NCBI RefSeq assembly: GCF_918797505.1
Contig: NC_092800.1
Span: 46,059,864 to 46,123,863, forward strand
DNA: 64,000 nt
Reading direction: 5' to 3'
Source of the DNA: Bemisia tabaci
Taxonomy: Eukaryota > Arthropoda > Insecta > Hemiptera > Aleyrodidae
Shown piece by piece: positions 31,741 through 43,230 of this stretch (the stretch's first letter is position 1; each line of letters opens with the position of its first letter). The notes below the pieces were generated by a model. The model did no database searches and had not been told where the DNA came from. It worked only from the letters and a program-made list of their open reading frames with translations. The position numbers and the translations under genes were made by a program.

Positions 31741-32374
31741 GCATTTCAGCGTCAAGATCATCGGACAGATTCTTTTACGTCATATTTAAGTGATGTTTGT
31801 CGCGAACTCTCTCTGAGAACTACTAGTGTTGCTGGAGAGCCAACCGGGATAAACATACTGAAAAGGTACGAACTTTCTTTTCTGCAAGTTGTAGTCTTTG
31901 AAGATTTTGAAAAATATCTTAACCTATTCCAGCCCCAGATCCTCTTTATTCAGAAACAATTCTAGCTTATAATTCCCAGACGTAAATTTTCGTTGAGTAA
32001 ATCGCAAAATCTCCGTTAAGTGTGGCAGGATGTTTGTTTGAAAGAACTACCGAAAGAGATTACCGTTTAATACAAGATTTTTTTTCTGTACTCAGCAAAA
32101 ATCCTCGTCTGGGAATTATTAAATGGAACTTCTTTTGATCCAGTACAGAAAATAACCGTCCGTGTTCCACCATTTTTAGTATCTTGGTCACTCCTTGGAG
32201 AGTGGTAACAGTGAATTGTTATAAAATGTTTAACTGCAAAATAACGATCACAAAAAAGGAAGTAGAAATTTCGGATAGAAATTTAGAAAACAGAAGGGAA
32301 AGAATCACCCGATAAGTTTAATTACGATAACAACTTTACTATAATGACACAAAACCACAACACGTATTTCAGCC
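31741..32374. other. No feature recognised
   Basis: Apart from the alternative exon noted above (to 31865), nothing is recognised. Confidence 0.35.
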
Positions 32375-32822
32375 TTAAGGTGATTCGATGGACGCCATAT
32401 TTTGTGTCAGAACGGCTTGCGATATATCGCATCAATTGGTTCCATTTTTTCAGCTACTCGTTATTTTTCTCCAATTTTGAGATCGCAATTCTGTTGTCAG
32501 GAGACTAAAGCACTCACTTACCAATTTTAACAAAGAAATTCAACGTAATAAAGGCGTGTTTTTTTTAGAGAGAGAAAACATCGCATTCGATACTGATATC
32601 GAAACTGCGATCGAATGCGATATTTTCTCTCTAAAAAACCACGCCTTTGTTACGTTGAATTTCTTTGTTAAAATTGGGCGGTGAGTGCTTTAGTCTCCTG
32701 ATAACAGAATTGCGATCTCAAAATTGGAGATAAATGACGAGTAGCTGAAAAATGGAACCAATTGATGCGATACATCGCATGCCGTTCAAACACAAAATAT
32801 GGTGTCCATCGAAACACCTTAA
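32375..32822. mobile_element. M6 piggyBac-like MITE, TTAA ends
   Basis: TTAAGGTG and CACCTTAA bound a 448-bp near-perfect foldback with ~200-bp arms; the centre is GATACTGATATCGAAACTG. TTAA at both ends matches the piggyBac target. No transposase. Confidence 0.85.
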
Positions 32823-32965
32823 ATGATCATTTTTTTTTATTTTAAGATCTTAGTATTAAGAATCACCTTAATACTAAACAATCACTGAACTTCACTAATC
32901 ATCTAAACATCAATAATCTATCACCAAACTTTACTCAAGCTAACAGTATTGTTGACAACCAACGT

Positions 32966-33245
32966 TTAGATGTGGTCGTCACTGCTGCCAGCATGAAAAC
33001 CAAATGTTTTAAACGCACTGTTGCCCGGAGGAATTTCTTTTCGTTGTAACGGAAGCTGGCAGTAACTTAATAACTTCGACCCAATCCACTCGCGAACATG
33101 CGCCTTAGGATTTGTTTGGAAATCAAATACTCGATTCTGATCGGTCCAAATTCCAAAAGTAATACAACATTCATATATCCCAAAAATTGACCAAATCCAG
33201 TCGCAAAAATTCACCGGTTGTCCATTAATCCGACTTTGGTCTGAT
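32966..33245 (-). CDS. Candidate terminal exon, unidentified minus-strand gene
   Basis: On the minus strand an acceptor-like GCGCTGCAG ends at 33246, followed by 280 nt open to a TAA at 32966-32968. Entered in phase 2 it codes for 92 residues with four cysteines: FCDWIWSIFGIYECCITFGI, a REWIGSKLLSYCQ block and a C-terminal TFGFHAGSSDDHI. The CITFGIWTDQN and HVREWI blocks faintly recall the two active-site segments of RNase T2, but the first His is absent and the spacing is wrong. I do not assign it. Its 5' edge is 30 bp from the start codon of the opposite gene. No other exon found. Confidence 0.35.
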
Positions 33246-33275
33246 CTGCAGCGCCATCATCTACCGAGCGGGAAA

Positions 33276-33684
33276 ATGAGCGCATCGGTGGGATTTGCGC
33301 TCATCGTCGGACTCCTCTGTTTCAACGAATGTGGCGGGCAAGGGCAACCGGTCTTCGTTTGCAACGAATTGGTAACGCATAAAATACCGCGAGGCGCACT
33401 CATCACTACCGTGCCCCAAACAGGAAGAACATGGTGTGGCCAAGAGAGAGGTAAGTTCCTCGCTGTGGCCAAAAACACACTCTTTCACCTACGATGTTCG
33501 GAAGGCGTTAAAAAACTGGACAAAGCCGTGGCCGCAATCTCTAACTTGGCCCAACTGACGCGAGATACACTGCAGATTTTCCAAGATAAAGACAAGTGTA
33601 GGTACTCTAACCCGGGCATCAAGACCGGAAATAATGCTCTAGTGCTGGCTGAGATGCTAGACGGTCACACATTGAATTTTGACG
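33276..33684 (+). CDS. Exon 1 of a secreted, Cys-containing protein gene
   Basis: ATG at 33276 opens 136 codons plus one base and ends at a strong donor (GACG|GTAAGT, 33685). Residues 2-15 are hydrophobic (ASVGFALIVGLLC), a signal peptide. The mature part has Cys at about 29, 54, 74 and 108 and a helical stretch EGVKKLDKAVAAISNLAQLT (76-95). The exon ends HTLNFDG across the splice. Phase 1 fits the G+GT start of both microexons. Joined to either 43-nt microexon and the exon at 62026 it gives 639 nt, or 212 residues plus stop, with six Cys in the mature part. There is a second donor-like GAG|GTAAGT inside (33451), but the sequence after it looks coding. No family is recognised. Secretion suggests a gland or gut product; that is inference. 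Confidence 0.65.
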
Positions 33685-34061
33685 GTAAGTTTTTTTTCCC
33701 TCGTGAAGGGTATTTGTTCTGCTCTATAACTGGACTGTGCTTTGCGATACTGTTTCCGGCTCATTTCAGAAACAATTCATCGATGATGGCCAAAGTTCAA
33801 TACCGCGTATCTACATTGCAGTGTTTCTCCAAAACCCTCCCCAATTGTATTTTCTCGAAGAGAAACAAGCCAACCTTATGGTTTGAACTTTATACAGCAT
33901 ATCCTGCTATCAGAAAATTAAGAACAAAGAAGTTTTTAAGAAATTACGTTCACTATTTTTCCAAAGAAAAAGTCATTTATGACAGGAGATCTTCAAAGTC
34001 GCAAATGGAGGTTTGTGGTTTCGCATTTTGAGCATCTACATATATGAGCGATTAGTTTCCC
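33685..34061 (+). other. Start of intron 1
   Basis: The frame of exon 1 stays open to 34031, but the sequence loses coding character after the donor. Confidence 0.45.
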
Positions 34062-34343
34062 GCGGCAGCAGGCTAATTGTTGAACCCGATAGACAAAGCT
34101 ATGGACCAAGAAGACACAGAGAGTATGGAGCTATCCTTTTGGTCGAAATGAGTGGTTCTTATAGAGTAAGGTGCTAAATAATGGACTAATAATAGGGTCT
34201 CTCGTGGGTTGCCGTTTAGTCAGTCTATTACCTACCTCCTTTGTCCATTGCAACCACCCACTGCCACCTAAAAGATCCCTCCGTATCTCTCTTGTCTTCT
34301 TTGTCCATAGCTTTGTCTATCAATTTCAACAATCAGCCCGCGG
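34062..34343. mobile_element. M2 MITE in intron 1
   Basis: CAGCAGGCTAATTGTTGAAC at the left and TTTCAACAATCAGCCCGCGG at the right, ~280 bp. The most complete M2 copy. Confidence 0.85.
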
Positions 34344-34483
34344 GTAGGTGTTCTTTGGATGAGCCAGAATTTGTAATTACTTATTGAAAAATCTAGTCCA
34401 ATTAGCCCATCAGTCTTAAGGGTCGTATTCATAGTCGTTCTTTAAACTGCGCATTTTCTCTCTGCGCTCCACAGGGGTTGAAT

Positions 34484-34895
34484 GGGTCGTTTCGCGATAA
34501 CTTGGATAGTTTTGTCGCCGTAACAGACGCAACATATTTTTCGGTCATATTTTTAGTAGAAATGATAATCACTCGAATTTGTATTAATCTTCAATCTTCT
34601 CAATTATAACGGTTTCTAATGATTTATTGCTCTACTTTTCAATTATTATTATGTAAATTCTGAAAATATGCTGTCTGTTACGCGGTACAAAGTCAGCTCA
34701 ACAGACTGGACATTTCCGGCCATTTATATATTGAAATTGAAAATTAGAGCGATAAATCTTTGAAAAGCGTTATAACACGTAACCTTGTGTAGATTAATGC
34801 AAAAAAATTCGAGTGATCATCATTACTACTAAAAATATGACCGAAAAATGCGCTGTTACGGCTACAAAACTACTCCAGTTATCGTGAAACCACCC
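34484..34895. mobile_element. M23 foldback element in intron 1
   Basis: GGGTCGTTTCGCGATAAC and the inverse GTTATCGTGAAACCACCC pattern, arms ~110 bp containing GGTCATATTTTTAGTAG and TCACTCGAATTT. Confidence 0.8.
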
Positions 34896-35189
34896 GTATT
34901 GTGATTGAGGAGGATTGAAGGAAATCCTTTACAACGGATGCATTAGTAACATACCCGATGCAAAACGACGAGAAAGAGCGTACACTACTAACGTGGTGAA
35001 CGCTCAAAATAATAAGATCCGAAATAAGGGCGTCACTACTGCGGTGAATGACGTAAAAAACCCGCCTCTCCAAAGGACGATATCTATGTTAATATTCAAC
35101 TTAGGAAGTTGCTGTTTGGACGGATCTTATAATTTTACACTAGTCTACGAAAATTGAGCATCAAAGACGATTTTGTGATCAGCGCAACT

Positions 35190-35256
35190 AGCCCATTGTC
35201 CACGAGGAAGTGTTGACTCCCCTAAAAGCCTCCACCTATTGCCATGAGGCCGCACT
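35190..35256. mobile_element. M16 hAT-like fragment
   Basis: GTCCACGAGGAAGTGTTGAC ... CCTCCACCT ... TGAGGCC matches 45128-45187 inside the complete M16 element of copy 2. Confidence 0.55.
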
Positions 35257-35402
35257 GAAAAAAAAAAACTCCGGCCTTTTTGCCTATGATGATCGATGAG
35301 CAACTAGTTAAGCAAAAAAGTACGTAAAATCTGCCTACTGATGAGTGTCAGAATATGTCATTTGCCAGGCTAGTTCTTTAAATTAGGATAAAATTCCTAA
35401 AC

Positions 35403-35525
35403 CAGTTGCTGAAATTTTCGGTCATCAGTCATCATTAGGCAATTTTGAACATTGACCTCTCAAAGTAATTTTTGGAGAAGTAGCGTTGTGCATAGGGTCC
35501 ATAAAATATATTGTCGCTGTAAGTG
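35403..35525 (+). repeat. Conserved block A, copy 2
   Basis: Counterpart of 1735-1860. It has an in-frame TGA in the frame that is open in copy 1. Confidence 0.5.
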
Positions 35526-35599
35526 CTTTTGTATTTACTGACTTAAAAAAATCATTGATTGCCGAACGCATGCTCATATAAACTTTCTATTTGTTACAG

Positions 35600-35642
35600 G
35601 TAAGAAGGAGAATCCTGTTTTTAAGATACTCCCGGTTGTTTT
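35600..35642 (+). CDS. Microexon 1, copy 2 (43 nt)
   Basis: The acceptor TTTCTATTTGTTACAG ends at 35599; 43 nt follow to a donor GTACGT (35643) that aligns with the GTGAGT of microexon 2. It takes phase 1 from exon 1 and gives phase 2 to the exon at 62026, encoding G-KKENPVFKILPVV and part of a Phe/Leu codon. It lies 1.9 kb downstream of exon 1. If spliced on to microexon 2 the frame would run TTG TAT GAT GGA and hit TAA within nine codons, so only one of the two microexons can be used. The donor is weaker than in copy 1. Confidence 0.5.
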
Positions 35643-35806
35643 GTACGTAATGTTTTCTACCTACAAATACTCAGAAGAAATGTTGAAATTTTGTTTCTTT
35701 GCATGTTCAATTTTGAAAAATACTCATGAATGAACGGTGCTTAAGTTTGGAGATGCTAAATTTTAGCCTTTCATGTACATTCGATGATCTGTCCAATACA
35801 GTCGTG

Positions 35807-35965
35807 CTATGAATGAACGCCGCGCCATTTGTGCGTTATTTAGACGTTGTCAAACTTTGTCGAATAAAACATGAATTCCTCGGAAAACTTATGGATATAT
35901 TTTCTTCCAATTTTTCAGAAAATTTTAGTCGCAAATTGGTCTAAAGTGTCCGAAAATTTTAAGGA
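35807..35965 (+). mobile_element. Degenerate M1 MITE, copy 2
   Basis: Counterpart of 2147-2310. Confidence 0.45.
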
Positions 35966-36165
35966 AGAAGGAGACGTAGTCCTGAGTCAATATTCAGAAC
36001 AGTTTACATAAATGAATTTCATCGGGGGACGTTCGGCAGTATTGAACATTTTTCCGGCGTACTTCCTCAGTACCACTGAGTAGACACAATTCTCCAAGTG
36101 ACGATTTTTGAAAAGTTGATAACACTGGATTTTGTTCATTTAAACATACAAAAAAGTATCAAAAA

Positions 36166-36225
36166 ATGAAGAATGAAAATGAAAATGAAAATGCAAATGT
36201 ATCGGAAATGTATGTATGAAAATGT
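36166..36225 (+). repeat. (ATGAAA)n-like simple repeat, copy 2
   Basis: Shorter counterpart of 2508-2592. Confidence 0.75.
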
Positions 36226-36636
36226 ATCGGAGTCCGCTCAGAGTCGATCTTTATAATCGACTTAAATGAAGGAAAAACTGCGATTAAAAGAAGTAAGTAT
36301 GAGTCGCCACTTACTGAGCTTCCTACAGACCCGCGATAAAAAAATCCCAGATTTCAGGTCTGAGCCTGAAATTTTTAAATCAGAAGGAACATTAATTTAA
36401 TGATTAGTATCATCGCGCGGGCTCTGAAATTTTTTGCAGTAATTATGCCCCTTCCCGAATCCGCAAATTTTTTGAGCAGAGCAATTAGCCAGGTCCAACA
36501 AAAATCTTATTTCTCTGCCATCTGGTCATGAGCGGTACATTCCAGGCCTGTTTTCTTCTAACTCGTCTGGAGAAAAAAAACTCCACTTTTCTAAGAGGCT
36601 CCAAGAATCTCTTAAGGGACTATTCTTTTATACCGA

Positions 36637-37150
36637 GGAAAACGCCGTATAAATACTAGGATGTTGCCAATTTTTTTTCGAAAAAAAAACTGTAAAATTT
36701 CTTCCTTGAATTTTTACGCGTTTTTTTATTCCACATGGTGGCATACCAGCTCTACAATAAGATGGTGGAGAGGGGTCTAACATACATAGAATAGATGAAT
36801 CTGTGATACCTTCGTTAACTGCTTCTAATGTCAAAGCACAATGGACGATAATCGTTTTTCTAGGATTCATTTTTTTAGCGGTAGTGTAGTTTTCTCAAAA
36901 TTGATAGTTCAAATTTCGGTGAGCAAGTTCGAGTTCTTTCATCTCAACGGTGATCATCTTCTCCGGGGAACTTAAGAACTCGCCAACATTGGAAACAGCT
37001 GAGCGCTACTCTACTACGAACGTAGTAGAACTTTCCCGTTTTTCCTTACGGTGGTGTCAGCTTGAAATTTTCATACCTTTTCTCAATCATAAACAATTAA
37101 TTGAAGAAAATCATGCAACGTGCTAATGCTCATACGGCGTTCCTTCTTAA
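36637..37150. mobile_element. Pair of M1 ends, copy 2
   Basis: Counterpart of 2995-3521, with ACCGAGGAAAACGCCGTAT and CATACGGCGTTCCTTCTTAA. Confidence 0.5.
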
Positions 37151-37545
37151 GATGGTAATCAGTGCTGCGGAATTAATTCCAAAATTCGGAACATTTCAAG
37201 TAATCAGAACTTTTCCCGGAATCTTCTGAATCCCCGGAATTTTAGCTATTTTCAGAATTTCCTCGAAATTTGTGATTTTTCGCAAGATTGACCATTTATT
37301 TGATCAAATTTAGGGACATTTAGATCACAGTCGACGATCTTTGGAACTAAATTCGGGCGTATTTCATTTTAATTACGACTGTGCCAACCTTCAAAACTAG
37401 GACCAAACGTTAACCTCCTAACGTTAACGTTAATCCACGCTCAAAGTCCCCCCCCCCCCCCACTTCGCGTTCTGACTTTGATTATCCGCTCAAAAAATAA
37501 TTCGCCTGGTCAAGGAACTCGTGTCTCGGCGGCAATTTTGTCGTT

Positions 37546-37660
37546 CCTCTGACGTAAGACGTTAGGGCGTATCTCGATTTCCACGTGACCCCTAAGTTCC
37601 GTATAGCTCCATGCTTTCTAGTGCTCATGTGGAAATACAGTTACGCCGTTTTGTCTTTTC
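37546..37660. mobile_element. M3 foldback element, copy 2
   Basis: Counterpart of 4011-4125; the C run before it is 14 bases. Confidence 0.7.
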
Positions 37661-38099
37661 CCTCTTGTTTCATTATTTCCGAGTCAACATCAACCCGGTG
37701 ACTAGGAGCATAATTGACGTCGAGTTGACTGCGACTCAAGTTGCACGATTTCAATTTTGTTTCATCTCCCTCGATTTTTTAACGTTAAATAAATATTTAT
37801 GGAAATACATGTCCTCAAAGTTGGCTACAGTGTCGGAGCGTGGATATGTAGCGTGCCAAAATAAACGAATGAACTTCTGTTCCGTCATGGTCACGTGCAT
37901 GTCAGACTTTCCTTGATATGCGGGATTTGAATGAATCTTCGATTTCGTTCTATCGCTCTCATTGCGGGTGCCGTAACCGTAATCACGGGAAAAAGATGTA
38001 ATCAGTAGCGGTACTTAGTGCACGTTTGTTTCTATTTATTTTTTCCTTGAGGTTGGCATTTACCTGCTTTGTTTAAAAACATGGTTTCACGGCAAGTAG

Positions 38100-38195
38100 G
38101 GGGCCACTGGACGAGGTGCAAATTTTAGCATTATGATTTGTTCTCTCATCAAAATTTCACGTACTCAGAACACTATGTGTACAACAGAAATTTTC
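38100..38195 (+). mobile_element. M7 end fragment, copy 2
   Basis: Counterpart of 4560-4680. Confidence 0.5.
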
Positions 38196-38439
38196 TTCTT
38201 CTTCTTCTTCGGACGGCTAGGGCATAGCCCTGAAGTCAGACCATACAGTATCAAGCAAGTTAAATCATAAATATTACGAAACAAAACAAACGGTGAGTAT
38301 AAAGGAATCGTCAGATCAATAAATAACAGCAATAAAATATTCAATCATCCTCAGGAGTAGAGGGCCTTTGTACCTCTTTTTTGCCCATCTCCTAGGCAGT
38401 CGTCCAGGTCGAAATTTTCTAGTGAGGGTAATGATAAAA
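38195..38439 (-). mobile_element. 5'-truncated LINE, RTE-like 3' end, copy 2 only
   Basis: On the minus strand there is a short coding remnant ending PRRWAKKRYKGPLLLRMIEY and a stop, an AT-rich tail and a (GAA)n end. A GRPxxRW-type C-terminus and a short-repeat tail are usual for RTE-group LINEs. Copy 1 lacks it (4669-4690). Confidence 0.6.
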
Positions 38440-38497
38440 TCATTTACCCACAGGTGGATCCAGACACTTCGAACGGGGGGGGGGGCGAACGTAAGGA

Positions 38498-38779
38498 CAG
38501 GGTGGAAAAATTTCATGAAAAATAAAATCTTGAACTTTCAAGTGAAATACTTCATGAAATTTTAGAAATTTATGAAAGATATTGAAAAATACTGGTCCCT
38601 TTTCAAGTTTCGCATAATGTAAAAATTGTGACTTTTTTCCATTTTTTTGTGTTTTTATGCGGGTTTCATACCCTAGCCCCTTAAAAATTTGAAATATTTT
38701 ACAGCCTCGTGAAATTTCATGAAATATTTCACTGACATTTCCAATCTTTCATTTCTTTCTTACGTTTCATGCCACCTTG
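38498..38779. mobile_element. M21 hAT-like element, copy 2 only
   Basis: CAGGGTGG at the left and CCACCTTG at the right. The 8-bp flanks CGTAAGGA (38490-38497) and CGTAAGCA (38780-38787) match the single CGTAAGGA of copy 1. No transposase. Confidence 0.75.
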
Positions 38780-39492
38780 CGTAAGCACGGTCCAGGGGTT
38801 CCCCCCTGAAAATTGTCGAAATCCTAAAGCATCTACAGGGCAATTTTAGTCAATTTTGTCATGAAAAATTACCAAATACAAGCGTCTTTCTCTTTTCTTT
38901 CCTCCGTTCTTTTCTCATTCATTCTTTCCTCTCTTTTCCCTTCAGGGTCCGCCTATGCATTGACACCATAAATCTTAAATTTAGGAATTCTTTTATTATT
39001 GGAAAACCATGATAAAAACAGTCCTCTTTATCGTAGCGACTCTAACATTACTCATTGTAGTGGTGAGGCGCTGAGGCCCTTCAGTTCACATCATGTTTCT
39101 TTTCTTTGCGTCTTTGGCAACGCAGACGATTTGCTAAAATAAATTTGCGGATTGTGTACTTACGCAAACTCGGAAAGACAGTCGGCTATGTCGGAGTTCC
39201 AGGTCATTTGAAGCAGTGAATGAATGAAATAAGCGGTCGTTACTAACCCGCCGTTTTCCTCGAACAATAAGGATTTTCTCAGTCGTAATTACGTCAAGTA
39301 GCTGCGGTTTTGCGCGGGAACACGCTTCGAAAAAGTGGGCGGCGAGTGAAACTGCGCGAGACCATACTCATTATGTCTTCGAGGAAAGCACGCTAAATAT
39401 TTGGTCCGTCATCCTCGGTTCGTTGCCCAAGAGGGCAGTTAGACGTAGGGCCATATGCATACAGTTGTTCCTGAGATAACTTCTTTCCTCTT

Positions 39493-39752
39493 GGCTGATT
39501 ATTGATATTGATAGACAGAGCGATAGAAAGAAAAGAAGGATGAAATGGAGCGGTCCTAGGTGGAAACGAGTGGTTGCTACAGACTAAAAGGGGGAAAACG
39601 ATGGACTTATCATGGGTTATGGGTTATGGGTTTCCGTTAGTTAGTCCATTACTTACCTTCTTTGTCCATTCCAACCACCAATTTCCAACAATTCGATCGC
39701 TCAATTTTCACTTTGTCCGAAAGCTTTGTCTATTAGTTTCAATAATCCACCT
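39493..39752. mobile_element. M2 MITE, copy 2
   Basis: Counterpart of 5711-5972. Confidence 0.75.
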
Positions 39753-41627
39753 CTGAGGAGGGATTTATATGGTTTGAATTGTGACTGACGGCAGTTCCAA
39801 TAAGGTCTTTAACGCAGCATCATGGGAAAAAAAATTTTTTACGAGCCTCCAATAAAATTCAACATGATTTTTTTCAAATTACAAGGACGTTCTTTTTGTA
39901 AAAAAATGTATACCATTAAAAATGTATTTTTGATATATCATGCGTATATTATTTAACAATTGGGAAAATATACTCTTTAATTTGATAATTCGACCAATAT
40001 GTCAGCAAAATTTAAAACAAGTTTTAAATCAAAACATTACAATTGTAAAAGGTTGTTAAAAAAAACACGTTTAATTTAGCTTCTAATATTTTACAACTAC
40101 TTTAGAAATTGTTCCGATATTACTGGTTAACAATAAGATTCAACCGTCAAAAGTTATTGGCTGACGATTGACTGCTGTCCATAGAGCTATGTTGCCGTTG
40201 GGAACGATTTACAATTACTCTCTGTTTTTCTGCCTCATATCTGAAATACAAGTTTTAGTGTAAAAAGCGCTAAAATCCTGTGAACTCCTTAAATTCTTCC
40301 CTTTGATCTGGCAGAAAAATGTCCGCTAATTGAACGTCTTTATTTAGCGATAAAATTCGGACAGAATTTTTAAATTAGGGAATTGATGCGTTTGAAAGAT
40401 TTATCGCGCGTTTTTGGAGTTTTTTTAAGCAAGAAGAGGGCAGGATGAGATTGTCAACATTCCGTCTGTATATTTCTCGCATTCATTACTGGCTAATCTC
40501 CCGTTCTTTTTCGAAAAGTGAGCAGGAAGAAAATAACTCTGAAAAATGTCTGAATGAGTTAACCAATTTTTTTTTTGCTTTAACATTTTAAGAGAATAGG
40601 GTTTCAACTTGAATCTATTCCTGACTTTGTTAAAGACTAGTGTGTATTACCTCATAATAATATCTACAAAATGTAAATGGTTTGCTTCAGAATTGAAGTG
40701 GGAGGACGAGTGTTTGAAGATGAAAAATTCCAACCATTGTATACGTTGAAAAAACTCCAGTTCACAATGTAACATTTAACTGTAAGTTTTCGGTTTAAGT
40801 AACCGAAGTTTTCCGCCATATGCACTGCATTTAGGTTTAAGTAACTAATTGATATGAGGATCTTATCCGCTCACAGCTAGATTGCACTGAAATGAGAGGA
40901 GTGAATACCCTCTCCTAGAACCTGATGGCGCTTAGAACCTTTTGAATTACGACTCTGCATTTCTTGTCGTACCTTTCTTTCGGAATGAGAAAAAGAAAAA
41001 GAAAACAAATAATTAACCAATAATTTTAAACCTCTTTTATTTGTTTTCACAACAAGTTTAAGGTAAATCTGCAGCTTTCAAGAGAACGATTTGACAGTTG
41101 ATCGACCAATTGATAATTTCTGGATTTAGGATATTTTGGAAAATTTCTGAGCATCACGTCACACGCAGGTATCTATGCACAAAATTTGACTAAGAAACAC
41201 TCAGCAATAACTCTGATAGTTTTTTCCGAGTGAATACCGCAAATTATTTTGATCTTCAATATTCTTATGGACTTACTTTAAAAGCTATTTCAAAATGTTT
41301 CTTTATCCAAGTGTAGAATTTTTGACGTACTACAGTCTGATGTGATGCTAAAAAATAATTGAATTTCCTGATATCCAAAAATTAATTATGGATCGATGGA
41401 CTATCGTTCAAAAAAGTTCTGACGAACCATCTCAAGTGTTTCATGGCCTTTTGCGCAGCGTTAAAATGAGAATTAAAATGCTTAAATCTACCGAGTTAAG
41501 CAAGAGCCGTAGTCAAACCAGTTCAAACAAAATCCAAACTCGCTCCAAAAGATTTGATTTTTCAAAGGTGGGATATCCATGAAAGATAATGTCTTCTGAA
41601 TAGACAAATTAAAACTCTAGCCGTTGA
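39753..41627. other. AT-rich, no feature recognised (copy 2)
   Basis: Counterpart of 5973-7852. Confidence 0.5.
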
Positions 41628-41865
41628 GTGCTGATTAATAAAGATGGACAACGTGATAGATAAAGATTACATAAGGAAAATGTATCGATCCTATTGGTTG
41701 AAATGGATGGTTGTTACAGATAAAGAAGGGAATGATGGACTAATTAAAGGGATCTCTTATGGGACCATTGCAATCCCAACCGCTTCTTCGTATAGGATCG
41801 CTCAATGTTCCGTTTGTCGTCTTTGTCTATCGTTTTTTCTATCAATGTTAATAACCAGCCGGCTG
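41628..41865. mobile_element. M2 MITE, copy 2
   Basis: Counterpart of 7853-8092. Confidence 0.7.
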
Positions 41866-42215
41866 GAAATTTTTGATTTTACGTCGCAAACAAATAAATC
41901 TGCTTCTAATTCGTATGACGTAGGTAGGTGTTACATTTTATTTTTCCTCAATGTATGGCATTTAACTCTCTGTTTTAACTCATGATAACACCGAAAAAGA
42001 ATGCCCGTTAAATTTTATTGGGCCCGGGTTTTCCCTCGCGCAGATTTGTCAAAGTATTCGCTTCTCATCCGTTCAGTCAATGCTAAATGGAGGGTTATTC
42101 GCTAAATTTGGCAATTTTCTTGCCCATGTGCCAAATCTCGCACGTAGACAGTCGAATACCATCGGAAGTCGTAAATTTTTGGATTAAAATTGCATGTGCG
42201 CTGGAGAAGTTGTCT

Positions 42216-42330
42216 CTCCTCTGGCGTAAGGGCCTATCTCGATCTCCTCATGATCCCCAGAAAGCATGGATTTATATGTAGAACAGGGCTCGCGTCGATA
42301 TTGAGATACACCTTCGCGTCAAAGGGCGGA
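42216..42330. mobile_element. M3 foldback element, copy 2
   Basis: Counterpart of 8444-8570, without the extra CTGCAGCT duplication seen in copy 1. Confidence 0.7.
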
Positions 42331-42596
42331 CGAAGTATTCTAAAGGCACCGTGGGCTTTCACTATTTATCACTCGTCGGAGGTATTCAAATCATTTTTCC
42401 TGGAGTTTCAGGATTTTTGAGCCACTTTTTATTTTGACAGCATGATTCCACGTGATCGATTTTTAATGCTGTAATTATCTTCAGCTGTTTTTTTTTAGAT
42501 TTTTATTCAAAAGACTGAGTTACGGTACAGAGCACGGAGGAAAAAACTTCAATTACACCCTAGTAAAAATGGGTTCTCCTTGGAGGACAGTACCTA

Positions 42597-43230
42597 ATGG
42601 GCCTGTTGCAAACTTTTGCTACAGCAAAAATGAGAGTTGTTACTCACAGAAAGTGTCTCAAAAATCACGATGAGCCTATCGGCAAAGTCTGAAATGCACT
42701 CCTTACTTCACAATTTGCGTAAGAAATTTGCGTTTTTTCGAGCTTCCCGCTCCAAAAACTATACCACGGCATGGATGAACATTCCGTTAGAGGAATCATT
42801 CCATCCAACCCCTGCTCACAAGGATACTACGCGATATTCAACATAGCCGACGCCAATTCGCCAAAACACATGTGGTGAGACGATGATTCTAACCACCTAA
42901 TAACAATCGGCGTGTTTGAATTCACATTTTTCTCCCTGTGATAGATATCCGCCTTGATTGACCTCGTGCTCTCCTCAACTTGCGCGTGGAAGAGTCGGCC
43001 ATGTTGAGCAGGGATTGAATGGAACGATTTCTCTAACGAAATGTTCATATGTGTCATAGTATCCTTTTTGAAGCGGGGATCTTAAAAAAAAAACGCAAAT
43101 TTCTTACGCAGATTGTGAAGTTAAGAATGCATTTCAGATTTTGCCGATGCGCTCATCGTGATTTTTGAGACATCATCCATAAGGAACAACTCTTATTTTT
43201 GCTCCAGCAAAAGTTTGCAACAGGCCCATT
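42597..43230. mobile_element. M4 foldback with nested element, copy 2
   Basis: Counterpart of 8834-9468; the nested element is at 42758-43064. Only one or two base differences between copies. Confidence 0.85.

Noticed and set aside
33451..33575. Internal GTAAGT ... CTGCAG intron inside exon 1
   Set aside because: Both sites look acceptable, but the sequence between them reads as good protein, including a Cys and a clean helix, and its removal (125 nt) would shift the frame.
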